From: Microcebus murinus
Taxonomy: Eukaryota > Chordata > Mammalia > Primates > Cheirogaleidae
Direction of reading: 5' to 3'
Assembly (NCBI RefSeq): GCF_040939455.1
Contig: NC_134109.1
Location: forward strand, 72,941,001-73,005,000
Length of the DNA stretch: 64,000 bases
The notes below the pieces were generated by a model that saw nothing but the letters and a program-made list of their open reading frames with translations, did not search any database and was not told the DNA's origin. The position numbers were made by a program, and so were the translations under genes. Positions within the stretch are counted from its first letter, which is position 1; each line of letters opens with the position of its first letter. Positions 12,969 through 25,390 of the stretch are shown one piece after another.

Positions 12969-14654
12969 TCTCTTTAATTAAACCTCACAAAACTTTTCAG
13001 TTTAATTAGTGTTTTCAATATCCACCATGAAATCTCTTTTCAAGGACTCTCTTCTGATCTGGTCAGTTTTTCGTAAGGAAACCCTATTCTAAGGATGCTA
13101 AAAATATTGAGGAGTGAATTCAATGTTGGAATGTAGTGTCCTTGTATTTTATTGAAGATGTCAGTGATAGTGATTACTGCAATCTCACATCCTGGGTATA
13201 TTTTCCATTAACACCAAATGGTGGACACTTATCTTTGTCACTGATTCTCAACAGGCAAATCTCTTCTAATCCAGATTATATACTTGTATTCATGCTCTCT
13301 GAGTTTCTCGGTGTCTACATAGGTGGAGGAATAAACAAAATGAGGATAATTGCCTAGAAGGCTTAAAGCCTATCAGGCTTTTAAATCTGAATTTACTCAC
13401 CCACAGTCAGATACAGTTAATACCAAGATTTTTAGATTTAGTTAGAATCAGAAGTGAAATTTGGGGAAATCATAGAGAGATAATCAGGAAAATTTGATAT
13501 TATTAACCAATAAAATGTTTTGAGACCAGAAGTTATAAATTTCTACACCACTCAATGTGTATGACAATTAGTTTTTACCCCAATAATTCCCTAAATAATT
13601 AGTCATTATTTTTATATGGCAAAGAAAACTATATAAATATTTAATGATTATAAATCAATCAAATATTTTAGAGCTAAAATGAGGAAACACTGATTTAAGA
13701 AGAAATGAATAAAATGTAAAAGGTTTCTATTCTATGTGAACCAGGTTTACAAGTAAATGAAAAGCAACTACAAAATGTAGAAATTACAAAGTTACAAAAC
13801 TGACTATAAATGAAGATATACAAAGATATAATTAAGATATACATTAAGCTTTCCATGTGATAAAATTTATTATATATAATTATTTGAAAAAGACATATAC
13901 TATTCAAAAATAGTATAAACAATTATTCAAAGAGAATATCTTACTGCTCTGAGTTACCAAATAGTAGGAGCAAGTGTCAAGTGAACAGACTATTATCCAA
14001 GTATAGATTAAACAACCTGTTAGGAAGGTGGCCTGCACTCCCTCCATGAGCTCCAGAATGACCTGTAGCAATCCTTGCAGTGGCAGCAATAGACTATTAG
14101 TAAAATATTGGAAGAATAATGTTCAGCGATGAAATTAATATTTCTGACAAATCTTTACCCTCTCCTTTGTACAAATTTGCTACTGAACCTCAGCTAAAAT
14201 GTTAGACCCTCTTGAACTAGAAGGTAGACACATTGGGACTCCTCTTTTTGAAGTGTTTGCTTTTATGTATTAAAAAATTTTCATACTAAGTGTTGCACAC
14301 CTTTTAAATATCCTCCTAAATATCTAACAGCAGGCCTGACTTATTTTCTGAACCCCAGACAATATAACTTGATAGGGGAATTCCACATATAAATTTTATT
14401 AAACTTTTCACTTTCCCCTTAGAAACTGGGCTCTTCTTTCTGCACTTCTCACCTAGACTGATGATGCCATTCAGTCTTCCCAAGCTAGAATCCTGGAGAC
14501 ACCTAGACTTTGCTCCTACCCACTATAATTCTGTCAATTATTCTTTTTAATATTGCATGTATTTGTCCCTTCTTCTTTCTTTTCATTGTCATTTCTTTAG
14601 TCCAGGTCCTTTCATTCCTCTCCTCCTAGTTGGTTTGGAGATTGAGTTTCCCCT
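12969..14654. other. Intergenic; 3' UTR of OR-1 and unassigned DNA
   Basis: It starts with the probable OR-1 3' UTR and continues as AT-rich sequence in which I see no gene. An AATAAA lies at 13330-13335. Confidence 0.5.
13330..13335 (+). terminator. Candidate poly(A) signal for OR-1
   Basis: An AATAAA hexamer lies 361 nt after the OR-1 stop. It is positional evidence only. Confidence 0.35.
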
Positions 14655-15425
14655 TCCACATTTTTGGTGGGAATGTAAATTACTGCAGCCATTACGGAAA
14701 ACAGTATGATGGTTCCTCAAAAATTAAAAATAGGCCCATTATCTGATTTAGCAATCCCCCTGCTGTGTATATATCCAAAGAAAGAAATCACTATGTTGAA
14801 GAGATAGCTGTTCTCTCACGTTCATTGCAGCATTATTCACAATAGCCAAGTTATGGATTCAATCAAAGTATCCATTGACAATATTATTGGATAAATAAAA
14901 TGTGGTATACATATAAATATATGCTTATATATGAGTACACACACATGCAATAGAGTACTCTTTTACCTTATAAAAGAATGAAATTCTATTAATTACTAAA
15001 ACATGAATGAAACTGGGGGACATAATATCAAGTGAAATAAACTGGCATGGAAGGATAATACTGCATTATCTCACTTACATGTGGAATCTCAAAAATTTGA
15101 ACTTATAGAAACAGAAGAGTGGAATGGTGGTTATCAGGGGCTGGAGCAGGGATTGTAAGGAAGGAGGTTGGTGAGATGTTAGTAAAGGACAGAAAATTCA
15201 GTTAGGAGGGATAAGGTCAAAATGGTGACAATAGTTGATAATGGTGTGTTGTATTCTTGAAATTCACTAAGAGAATAGATTTTAAGCATGGTCATCACAA
15301 AAAATAAGTATATGGGATTAAGCATCTGATAATTAGCTTGATTTAGCCACTCCACAATATACATATTTCAAAATATTATTGTTGTTCATGATAAATATAT
15401 ATAATTATTATCATTTAAAAAGTAA
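14655..15425 (+). mobile_element. Old L1M 3' fragment (sense)
   Basis: Degraded L1 ORF2 C-terminal and 3' UTR text can be read: 'attgcagcattattcaca', 'ataaaatgtggtata', 'tctcacttacatgtggaat', then 'ggaatggtggttatcagggg'. The frames are broken. The same class of fragment lies beside OR-A, OR-B and OR-C. Confidence 0.85.
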
Positions 15426-16478
15426 ATGAAATTCTTGAACAGTTCAGAACATTTTAATTGTATTTTTTACAAAACAGCTGTATATCCTATCCCCGATCTT
15501 ATAAGTATGGAGTAGAAAACAAGCATGTAAAATTAGGAAAGGTATAAAATTATATGTTCAATCAATCTGAATTAAAATAAAGACAGTAAGACAGTGCTGC
15601 AATATGTCCACTTAAACATAAAATTTAAGATGCTTAGTTTTTTTTAATCCTTGGTTTAGTGTTAAATAGAGTAATTAGTGGATATTATTTGGATAATTTT
15701 AAATAAGATTAAATACTGAATATTGAAACATTTGTCCTAGTGAGTGTCTGTGTTTGTGCGTTCAGGTGTGTGCACATGTGTCACTTTACCAATACCTTTA
15801 TGGCGTGCCTGTGCCTATGGATCTTGTTAGTGAATGTATTCATTTTTCCTACTTTATAAATAACATTTACTACCTTTAAGAAGGCATAAATAGGCTGTTT
15901 GTGGTGGTAATGGGTTGTATTTAAGGTGCTCATGAGCTCTGCTGGTCTACTAAAATGACTGCATGAGACAGACAGATCTAAGTTACTTTCAAGAACTCTC
16001 AGTGAAATAGAAGTTACTTACATTGTTTAAGCATCATATTAATAATTAATATAGGTGAATGAAACTACAGTAGAAGTTCTAGTGACCAAGAAATATGACC
16101 ATACAAGGTAGTAGGATCTGATTTTGTTTATCAGAGGGAAAAGTGTAGATTCGTCCTAAGATAAAGTGTCTAGATAGTTCAGAATGTGAAAGAGGATAGT
16201 AAAAGAGAAAACCCAATGGCAATAGAAAGCTATAGAAGATTCAGAAAGTAAACTGTGTCTTAGTTATAGACATATATATAAATTCAAATAATGAGCCTGT
16301 AAGGAAGCAATGATATATGCTAAAATTTTGGCAATGTTTGCAATGCTCAGAGTTGATGGTTTTATAAAAAAAAAAAGAATAGAAAACTCAGTGATTCTAT
16401 CCTTGTCATTTGGCTGTTTCCACTATGCTCACATTTCACAGCTGAGGCTCTGAGACCAAAACACACACAAGTTCATCA
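15426..16478. other. Intergenic, nothing recognised
   Basis: AT-rich sequence with no convincing coding region or named repeat. Confidence 0.5.
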
Positions 16479-16492
16479 AGACATGAAACCTG

Positions 16493-16826
16493 GGGTGGGC
16501 ATAGTGGCTCATGCCTGTAATCCTAGCACTCTGGGAGGTGGAGGCAGGAGGATCGCTCAAGCTCAGGAGTTCAAAACCTGCCTGAGCAAGAGCAAGACCC
16601 CATCTCTACTAAAAATAGAAAGAAATTAATTGGCCATTTAAAAATATATAGAAAAAAAATTAGCCAGGCATGGTGGTGCATGCCAGTAGTCCCAGATACT
16701 CGGGAGGCTGAGGCAGGAGGATTGCTTGAGCCGAGGAGTTTGAGGTTGCTGTGAGCTAAGATGGCACCACAGCACTCTAGCCAGGGCAACAGAGTGAGAC
16801 TCTGTCTCAGAAAAAAAAAAAAAAAA
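16493..16826 (+). mobile_element. Alu, strepsirrhine-type, with target-site duplication
   Basis: A dimeric Alu with the 'attaattggccatttaaaaa' linker and poly(A). A 14-bp duplication 'agacatgaaacctg' flanks it at 16479-16492 and 16826-16839. It lies about 250 bp outside the left edge of the triplicated block. Confidence 0.95.
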
Positions 16827-16862
16827 GACATGAAACCTGTGGAGGAGACATTTTATAAAAAC

Positions 16863-17062
16863 TGTTAAAAGAGCAATTTAAGAGGGACAGAAGAAATGGG
16901 AGAGTAGAAAGAAAAAGTGGCTAGGGTAAAGGGAAGTAGGAGAGAAGAAGAGATGAATGAATGGGAGGGAGAAGGAAGAAAGCCTGAGGGAGGAAAGGAA
17001 AAAGGAGAAAAAAACTTCCTGGCCCAGAGAGTATACTGTGGGTGACAAAAAAAGGAGGAGAG
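16863..17062. repeat. Purine-rich (A/G) tract
   Basis: About 200 bp are strongly skewed to A and G on the plus strand, with 'ggaggagaggg'-type runs and few pyrimidines. It ends about 20 bp before the left edge of duplication unit 1 (17082). Confidence 0.8.
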
Positions 17063-17647
17063 GGAAAGGCGAATAAAAACTGAATGGGTTTGAGTAGCAT
17101 AATGTTGATCATGGAGAAAAATCATTATGTATTCTCAGTTCTCTCTTGGTATTCCAAAAATAGCTCAAACAGCTTCTATCCAAAAGCATGCATCCAATAG
17201 AATCCTACGTGTGTGCTCTCAAACATGCTACTCTCCTTGCACGGACTCACAGAGACCCAAAAGGGGGGTAAATCAGGGCAAGCTGTGGGATATAGCAAGA
17301 AAATCCAGTTCAATCACCCTTTATGAATGCACCATTGCTTACTGCCTAAAATTCTTCTGAGGACCTTAAAGAAGCTTCCTCTCTTGTGTTTCTAAGAATT
17401 ATTTTATATAAAAATTATTCCTTAGGAATTACAGCCCAAAGTTACTATATTCTTTGATTTACAAATATTGCACATATACTTTCTTCTCTGTTTTCCTAAG
17501 TTAATGCCTTCCCTGGCTAAGTAAAGATCAGATACACCCAATATAAGTGTGGATAATCAATCGGACAAAGAGAAGCTTCTCTGAGCTTGACCATCAGCAA
17601 TGGCTTTAAATGGTCTCAATGAGGACACTCACAATACAAGCAATCAC

Positions 17648-18601
17648 TTAAGAGATCTTCCTGTAATTCACTAGCTGTCTGCATACTTTCCTCATTGCCA
17701 TCTTCATTTCTTGATTCCTAAGTGTATAGATAATAGCATTCAGAAGAGGAGTGAGAACTGCATCAAAGATGGCCAGAAACTTATCTAAGTCTGTGGAGGG
17801 AGATGGCCATGTGTACAAGAATATTGAAGGACCAAAGAACAAGACTACCACAGTGATGTGAGCTGAAAGTGTAGACAGAGCCTTCGATGAGCCAGATGAA
17901 GAATGTTTCTGAAGAGTGAGAATGATGAAGATATAGGAAATAATCAGTGTGAAGAAGCAGAGCACAGACATGAATCCACTGTTGACTATGACCATGAACT
18001 CTAGTTGGTAGGTGTCTGTGCAGGCAAGTTTGATAAGCCGAGGAAGGTCACAGTAAAAGCTGTCCAACACATTAGGACCACAGAAGGGTAAGTTTATTAC
18101 AAACACCAACTGAACCACAGAGTGTATAAGGCCTGTCATCCAGGCAGCCACTAAAAAGAAGATGCACATTCGTGGACTCATGATGGTCAAGTAGTGGAGA
18201 GGCTTACGTATGGCCACGTATCTGTCAAAGGCCATGGCTATGAGCAGCACCATCTCCACACCACCAATGACATGGATGAAGAATATCTGAGCAATGCAGC
18301 CTCCAAAGGAGATGACTTTGCGTTTTCTGAAAAGATCAAAAATCATCTTGGGAGAAGTGGCAGAAGAAATACCCAGGTCAATGAAAGAGAGGTTGGCCAA
18401 TAGAAAATACATGGGAGAGTGTAAGTGAGGGTCAGTGGTCACAGTGAACATAATGAGAGAATTTCCCGTCAAGCTTGCCATGTAAAACATAGAGAACAAC
18501 ACAACCAGGAGAAGTTGGATCTCCCAGGAATTGGTGAGTCCCAGGAACACAAATTCTGACACCACAGAGTGATTTGCTCCATCCATTGGCTGTGTGAGCA
18601 T
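17648..18601 (-). CDS. Olfactory receptor, OR4F-type (OR-A), with altered core motifs
   Basis: An intact 317-aa seven-helix odorant receptor. ATG at 18601 gives [12 protein letters not shown]; the family-typical start is Met6. Seen: N-glycosylation site Asn10-His-Ser, '[13 protein letters not shown]' (61-73), DRY at 126-128, cysteines 102, 174, 184 and 194, and 'KALSTLSAH' (240-248). Two conserved positions are changed: the Cys of 'DRYVAIC' is Arg132, and the Pro of helix-7 NPxxY is Ala289 (NAIIY). Both are intact in OR-B and OR-C. NPxxY is important for class A GPCR activation, so signalling may be weakened; that is inference. The frame is fully open, so it is annotated as coding rather than pseudogene. 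Confidence 0.93.
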   Translation of the reverse strand: MLTQPMDGANHSVVSEFVFLGLTNSWEIQLLLVVLFSMFYMASLTGNSLIMFTVTTDPHLHSPMYFLLANLSFIDLGISSATSPKMIFDLFRKRKVISFGGCIAQIFFIHVIGGVEMVLLIAMAFDRYVAIRKPLHYLTIMSPRMCIFFLVAAWMTGLIHSVVQLVFVINLPFCGPNVLDSFYCDLPRLIKLACTDTYQLEFMVIVNSGFMSVLCFFTLIISYIFIILTLQKHSSSGSSKALSTLSAHITVVVLFFGPSIFLYTWPSPSTDLDKFLAIFDAVLTPLLNAIIYTLRNQEMKMAMRKVCRQLVNYRKIS

Positions 18602-18607
18602 TGCTAC

Positions 18608-18626
18608 CTAAAAAAGAAAAATATGA
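18608..18626 (-). other. Putative 3' splice site of OR-A
   Basis: On the minus strand a pyrimidine tract ends in 'cttttttag', with AG at 18609-18608, 6 nt before the ATG. The same position is conserved in OR-B and OR-C. Confidence 0.6.
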
Positions 18627-18719
18627 GAAACTATAAATTATGATAATTTTATTCATAAACCAAAAGGAGAGAAGTCCAAATAATGAAAGCATATTTCCTC
18701 TTTAGCATTAAAACCAACC

Positions 18720-19342
18720 AAATGGGCAACAGGTATATGAAAAATTGTCAACATCCCTAATCACCACAGACATGCAAATTTAAATGAGGAGATACCATCT
18801 CATATCTGTTAAATAATCAAGTATCAAAAAAACCCCAAAAAGTAACAAGTGTTGGCAAGGCTGTGGAATAAGGAAACCCTGCTACCCTATTAGTGAAAAT
18901 GTAAATTTTTACAGCCTTTATAAAACATACTGTGGAGATTCCTTAAGAAATTAAAAACAAAGCTATCATGTGATCCAGAAATCCCACTCCAGGTACATAT
19001 AGGAAACAGTTGAAGAAGTATCTCACTGAGATATCTCCACTCTCATGTTCACTGCAGCATTATTAACAAGAGCCAAACTATGGAAACAACCCTAGTGTAC
19101 ACTGACAGGTGAATGGATAGAGACAATGGGGTGGGGGGAGGTGTATACATATATACAATGGAATACTCTTCAGCTGTAAGAAAGAAGGAAATCCTGTCAT
19201 TTGGAACGACATGGATGAAGCTGAAGGAAATTGTGCCGGGTGAAATAAGACAAACATAGAAAGGAAAATTCTGTAAGATCTCATTTATACGTGGAATCTA
19301 AAAAAAAATAAACCTTACAGAACTAGAGATTAGAATAGTGGT
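18720..19342 (+). mobile_element. Old L1M 3' fragment in unit 1
   Basis: Degraded L1 ORF2/3' UTR text includes 'tgtgatccagaaatcccact' and 'ttcactgcagcattatta'. It is shared with 27075 and 38290 in units 2 and 3, so it was inserted before the triplication. It is cut at 19342 by the unit 1 deletion. Confidence 0.85.
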
Positions 19343-19352
19343 TCTAATCTCT
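19325..19352. repeat. Inverted-repeat scar at unit 1 deletion junction
   Basis: 'agagattagaa' (19325-19335) and its exact reverse complement 'ttctaatctct' (19342-19352) flank a 6-nt loop. Units 2 and 3 have the left arm but not the right arm here. See findings. Confidence 0.92.
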
Positions 19353-22300
19353 TTATTATTCTATTTCCATGTGTCATCAGTTTTCTTGCCTTTTTACCAT
19401 GTGGCATAATAAGACAATCATTCATATAATCATCAACGAGAACAGTGTGATTAACTGCAACGTATACTGAATCCAAAACATTACAAAGCCATTTGACTTT
19501 TTCCAATGTCTTTCACATTTCCCTAGGCACAATATAATTCTAGTTCAAAGTCAAGTTCAGTTAACCTTTTCCAATATGTTAACAAACTTTTTCATAATTA
19601 TTCACCTGTGCTATTCAATTCCTTATTCTAGACTCTATCTACTTTACTTTAGGATGAATGCATGTACCTTAGGATAAGACTCATGTCCATAGCAATTCCA
19701 ACAAGAAAAAAGACTAAAGCCACCTTTCCCAGTGTTAAATGTTCCATCATTCCATTACCTGTATAAAGAGACCAGCATCTTCAGGGACTCCGAGATTTTC
19801 CTGTGTCCTGTAACATAAAGTGCCATATAATATCCTGCCATAAGAAGGCATGAAGATAATTACATAGACTTCAAGAGGACAGTGACCAAATGACACTGCA
19901 AAAACATGATAGTTTAGAAGGACCTCATGGATGAGGTACTTTGCCCCTAGAGAACTATTTGCTTTGTCCAATGGAACCAAAGTATATAAAAACTCATAAT
20001 AAGACACTAGAGAGAAAGAGTGAAACAAAAGTGTAATTTTTTTGTCTAATATCTTTGTGCTATTTTGTCAAAACTATTGATAATTACACATTATAATTAA
20101 TCACTTAAAATAGATAAATGTTAACTCAAAAAATTATCTATAATCATTTGATCATCTTCATAGAATCAATGTGCTAAACTTTTATACAGTAAATAGTAGA
20201 AGAATATACACAACACTTCATTTTTATACAATCATATACTCAGTAATTATGGACATGTTCGGAGATTTAGTTGTGCAGAAGTTATTTCCAGTGCTTAGAG
20301 CTTAATATTAAGTGAAACAATTAAAACATCTATCAGTTGATGATAAATTAAAGATATTATGCTACAACCATACAGTGAAATTCTCTGAAGCCACTAAAAA
20401 GCAAGTTCAAAACCTCTGTAGCCAAAGACTACCGCAACATGCTGTTGAATGAAACAGTGGAAAGCAAAACACCTATAGTATGTCACTGAACATATAAATA
20501 TATATGTATCTGGAACAATAGGCAATAAACTTTCTATAATAAGTATTTCAGGGCAGTGCAATAGTTAAGCAGAAAAACAAGGAATTTCACTTTCAATTTT
20601 GTATACTCATATCAATCAAGATCCTTCCAAGATAAGAGATGGCACACTCAAAATAGGTAACTGAAAAAGAGCTTAATAAATACTCTTAAGCTTAATATGT
20701 ACTCTAAACAAAGTTAGGTAGAGAAGGGTTAAGAGCTGAAGTGATGAATTGAAGCAAGTCTTTTCCTCTCTGGGTTCACTCATTTATACAGGGAGCAATC
20801 AGGAAAGGAAAAATAATAATCAGGATAGAATAAATTTTGTATCATAAGAGAAACAGTTACATCTTTGCAGAGTACTCTAAATCCAAAATGCTAGCCTCTA
20901 CCAGTGTCCTTCATATGAATTAACCAGTTGAAAATAGAGGATGAAAAACGTAATTAACACAAAAAAATAACTGTCAAAATCTCCATTTCTGTGGCTGGTT
21001 ATGAGCTCTATTTTGATAACAGAACTTCCTTCAGTTCATCTTACCTTCCATCAGTAACTAGTCTGGACAGGGTACCCTTCTTGTGGGATGAACAAATCAT
21101 TTTATCCCTATAATTATCCCTATAGGATATCAGTCTTCACATGATCCTTTTTCTGATGGAACACTATTGTTTTCCATTGATGAGAACTATGGGCAAAAAG
21201 TACTAAGAAGCATCCCCAGTATTCCCAGAGTTCTGGATTTAATACTCTTTGTCCATACTGTAGAGTAGGAACCAACTTTCCACCTAGTATTTGGAGTATG
21301 TCAACCTAACAAGCAGTACTGTCCTTAGACGCAAGGAAAAGATTCCCTTTTCCTACTCCCCATCCCACAAAAGAAGCTAAAATGGCCACTTCCTGGTCAT
21401 GCCCTTCACCATGGGGCAAAGATTTTAAGAAGCCAAGACACGTATCTACCTGAAGTCCTTGTCCCTAATTCTAGATCACATTCTGCTCCTCAGAACCCAG
21501 TAATTTTATTCCAAACATTCCCAAATCCACAAACTTGACTTTCTAAATGTTCTGTGTATTGAAGCATATATTAATATATATTTTGTGATAAATTGATCAA
21601 TATGTTGAGGGAGAACTTATTTTACTTGGGATTTTGTTAGCTTGATTTAAAACTTTCAAATATTTCAGCATGTGGCTTGTGGAATTCTGTTTTTGCTCTT
21701 GCCCCAGGCAACACAAATGTCAGAGGCAGACCCCTTTCTATCTTTCTATCAAAAGGAGCTCAAAGTGGTCAGAGGCCAGTCCCAGCTATGCTCACTCGGA
21801 AAGCATTCTTCCTTGGGACACCACAACCTCTAACCCTACTACATCTCATAGTATATCTTAAATATAATTTTATTTGTCAATTACACTCAATAAACTGGGG
21901 AAAAGAAAATAAAAATGTTTAACGGCATAAATATAAACCAATAGAAGGAAGAACTTTCTAACAATTACTTATGCAAATATAGAACAAGTCCTGGATCAAA
22001 GTGATTTTCTACGTCTGGAGTAATACAAGTATGCACTGAATGTCCACATACTGAGTGTGTTGTCAAGATCTATGGTCCATAAATTAAGCCATGTGTGAGA
22101 GGAGTCAGTGCTGTGCTGGACTAAAATGTCAATGACCTCATTCGTTTTATTAAATAAAATGAAATTATACTTACTAGTACATGAATATAAAATATAAACA
22201 ATATACCAAAAAAGCAGAGCATTCACTAGGCCATCCTACTACTCTATTAAGCCACTCATTTACAGATGTTAGAGCACAAGTAAGTCTAGTGAAGTCCTTG

Positions 22301-22440
22301 GGTATAAGCCCATTGTCACACTTCATTTCCAAAAAGAATATGTCCAGAGGAAATATTGAATATGACACAATAGCAACAGATATAGCAGTAAAGCTATTCT
22401 ATAAATCCATGAATGGTGGTGCTGACAGCAACACTATGTG
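19353..22440. other. Unit 1 shared flank, no gene seen
   Basis: This stretch matches unit 2 from about 30040 onward and unit 3 from about 40850. A minus-strand open frame at 19747-20028 recurs in all three units but is cut to different lengths and has no recognisable domain, so I do not call it a gene. Confidence 0.6.
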
Positions 22441-22448
22441 CAGAAAGA

Positions 22449-22545
22449 CAAATCAAAAGCCAGAAAGAGAAAGGAAGAAAGAAAGAAACAGAAAAAGAAA
22501 GAGAGAGAGGGATGGATGGATGGAGGGAGGGAGGGAGGAGGGGTG
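22449..22545. repeat. Short interrupted GAAA/GGAT/GGGA repeat (unit 1)
   Basis: An impure purine repeat at the position where unit 2 carries a long pure GAAA array (33480-33594). Confidence 0.9.
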
Positions 22546-22689
22546 TTATATTACTATATACTAGATATTCATAGAAAATATACATGTATTTATATATATT
22601 TATATCTAGAAAGTTTTTATATATGCATATATATGAAGATTAGCCTTTCCCAATTCAATAGAAGAAGTGTTCAACTCTATCCAACCTTC

Positions 22690-24440
22690 CAAAAGGTGGA
22701 CAGCTACGGCTAGTCTCAGAGTATGGTGAGATAAGTACCATAGTGGGTGCTGACCCTTCACCTTTATGTCAGCAGCTTGGGAACTCGGCAGTGATGACAG
22801 CCAGATCAGCCTTACTGAGTGGAAATTCATGATGTTGATTTTATGCAAAGACTTCATCTATGTTGCTATGGCCAGTTTAGAACCAATTAAGCAGTCCTAG
22901 AATTGCTGAAGAAAAGGACTGACTGGCATCTACAAGGGCAGATCATCTGCTTCTGTAAGGTATCAACCTCTAATAGGCTTCATATGAGCATAAAGGTCTT
23001 CATTTTCTGTGCCTTTCTTTGAACTTTAAATACATATCTGTCCCCAGAAGTCCATGCCAATAATTTTACAATCTTCTTCCTTCTTAGGCCTTGAACAACC
23101 AAACAAACCATTAGCCCTGCCCAAGAACTAGTAAGATCTGTATCTCAGGCCATCTCTCCTTCCAAAGACAGTGTATAACTAAATGCATTCCCTAAAGTTC
23201 TTCCCCTTAGAAGAGTTGTCATTAGCCACTATCCTTCAGGACAGTCGCTTAGTAGGGTTTAGTACAGTGCTTATTCACCTACAGCTGATGCCAGCATAAT
23301 ATGCCTATCTATTCATAAACCAGCTCATGTTTTGTCCTCACTCTTAATTGGTCATAGAGAATTTTCAGTAATTCTGTAGAGGAGTAGCAGTCTGAGCTCC
23401 TACTTATGCAGGTTACTATTGCCTTGCAGACTGTGTACAGAGACTTTTATTGCTCCAGACTGAATTTGAAACTGGCAGCCTATGAATCCACAATAAATGA
23501 GTTGGAACAGCATACTCATTACAGAATATGTTGACTCCAAAATCCAAAGAAATTCACCTCTTTCTCTGTGGCAGGTGTTGCAAGGTGCAGCAACTTTGGA
23601 AGAAGTACCTTGGCGTGCCACCACGCCACTTAGAGTAAAAGTCACTGATGTGTGAGGTCCCTGAACTTCTGCAGGATTCATCTTCCTTCATCTGGCACAT
23701 GTGCTTCTTACTAAAGCATCTACAGTAATTATTACTTCTGTGTAGCTCATTAAATCTAATTAGCATGATATGAAAGTACTGAACCAGTGTAATATTCCAT
23801 AGAATACCAACATTTTTGATATCCTTCTCTGGCAGTAATATGACAGAGATCAGGAAAACCTTTGCATCAAAGATTGAGTTCCCAAGCAGACTATGAGATC
23901 AACACACAGGAAGTTTTTCGAGGAGTGCTCTCAGGATCAATTCTGTTTGAAGGTATGGATTAAGCTAGATGTGGCAGAGGAAGAAATTGGACAAGAGTAG
24001 TTGCAAGAAGGCCTCAGCTACTCTTGCAAGGAGTTTTGAACCTAGGATGACCTTTCAGAATTGTCTCCAGTGGGCTGTTGAAGGAAACTGCCACAAAAGG
24101 GAATAAGATCTTGGTTAAATCAACTCTCTTTAGCCAAGTCCATTCCAAGGAGGGCAGAATGATGAGACATGTCAGGCAACAGACCTTCTACCAGCTAGGG
24201 GAATAAATCTTTCTGTGATGAAGTGGGGACCTGGGTGACAGACCAGAGCATACATGACATCCACCATGGAGCCACTTGCATCCTCGTGCTTCACTTGGGT
24301 TCTGGGAATAGCTCTTCCAGGGCTTTGGTCTGCCTCTTACGCTGAACACATCTCATTAGAGGAAAGCTAATGGGATGAATTACAAAACCTGTTCCTGAAG
24401 TGAGTTGTGAAACCACACCTAGGACTCATATCCCTCCTCT
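22690..24440. other. Unit 1 distal flank, retroelement-like but unassigned
   Basis: This block is shared with unit 2 (about 33790-35530). Parts read like a decayed retroelement interior on the minus strand, but no frame is intact and I cannot name a family. Endogenous-retrovirus interior is one possibility. Confidence 0.35.
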
Positions 24441-24456
24441 ACTATATAGTCTAGAT

Positions 24457-24653
24457 CAGGGGTCCTCAAGCTACGACCCACGGGCCACATGCGGGTGTTT
24501 TTGCCCTTTTTTTTTTTTTTTTTCACTTCAAAATAAGATATGTGCAGTGTGCATAGGAATTTGTTCATAGCTTTTTTTAAACTATAGTCCGGCCCGCCAA
24601 TGGTCTGAGGGACAGTGAACTGGCCCCCTGTTTAAAAAGATTGAGAAACCCTG
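24457..24653. mobile_element. hAT-type DNA transposon, internally deleted (unit 1 copy)
   Basis: The ends are 'caggggtcctcaag' and a diverged inverted partner ending 'aaaccctg'. An exact 8-bp duplication 'gtctagat' flanks it (24449-24456, 24654-24661), the target length of hAT transposons. The interior keeps a 3'-side segment ('gtgcagtgtgcataggaatt') that is absent from the unit 2 copy at 35549. Non-autonomous, no transposase. Confidence 0.9.
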
Positions 24654-25106
24654 GTCTAGATTCTTCAGTTGGCAAATATGCTTCATATTTGGCTCATAAG
24701 TTGACCTAGATGCTCATCCATGACCACTCCAAGCCACTTCCTACTATGAACTTCTCAGCCCACTGCTGCTGCTCTTGTCTTCCTACCACCAAAACTGGCT
24801 ACAGGAATATTAATAGTCACTCATGTGGATCAGCTGGTGCAAAACTGTATCCTTCCTACTTCCATTACCTATCAACAGTTTTACTTCTTCCTAATGATCA
24901 ATTACCACTTCCAGCATGGTGATTGTTCTTCTTCCCTGTCTGTTCATCACACAAGAATACTGAATTTCCTGGGCAATAGCAATAGACCAAAATAGAACTG
25001 TTGTGTCTCTGGTAGAAAAGTTTCCGCTTGTTATGAAAACCAGGACTTCTAAACACAAAGTACCCAGAGTTGGTTGCAAGCTAGGAAGCTCAAATTCCCC
25101 AACGGC

Positions 25107-25390
25107 AGGCCAGGTAGAGTTCTTCACGCCTGTAATCCTAGTACTATGGGAGGCCAAGGTGGGAGCTCAGGAGTACAAACAAGCCGGAGCATTAGCGACA
25201 CCCTGTCTCAATAAAAATTAGAGAGAAAAAAAAAAAGCCAGACAGAATGGTGTATGCCTGTAGTCCCAACTACTCAGGAGACTGAGGTAAGATGATCGTT
25301 GAGCCCAGGAGTTTGAGGCTCTTGTGAGCTAGGATGACACGAGGCACTCTAGCTTGGGGAACATAGTGAGACTCTGTCTCAAAAAAAAAG
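25107..25390 (+). mobile_element. Old Alu at the unit 1/unit 2 junction
   Basis: A diverged dimeric Alu. The same insertion lies at the end of unit 2 (36322). Its poly(A) meets the first bases of unit 2 directly. Confidence 0.9.

Larger units (their letters stand above)
17082..25390. repeat. Segmental duplication unit 1 (contains OR-A)
   Basis: Homology to units 2 and 3 begins at 'gaatgggtttgagtagcata' and runs through OR-A, an L1M fragment, a long flank, a hAT element and an old Alu to the start of unit 2. Unit 1 is about 8.3 kb. It is shorter than unit 2 because about 2.3 kb between the L1M fragment and the flank is missing at 19342-19351. Confidence 0.9.

Noticed and set aside
19747..20028. 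Minus-strand open frame recurring at 30468-30686 and 41298-41495
   Set aside because: It recurs because the units are duplicates. The length varies (93, 72 and 65 codons), there is no recognisable domain, and no splice or signal features hold across the copies.
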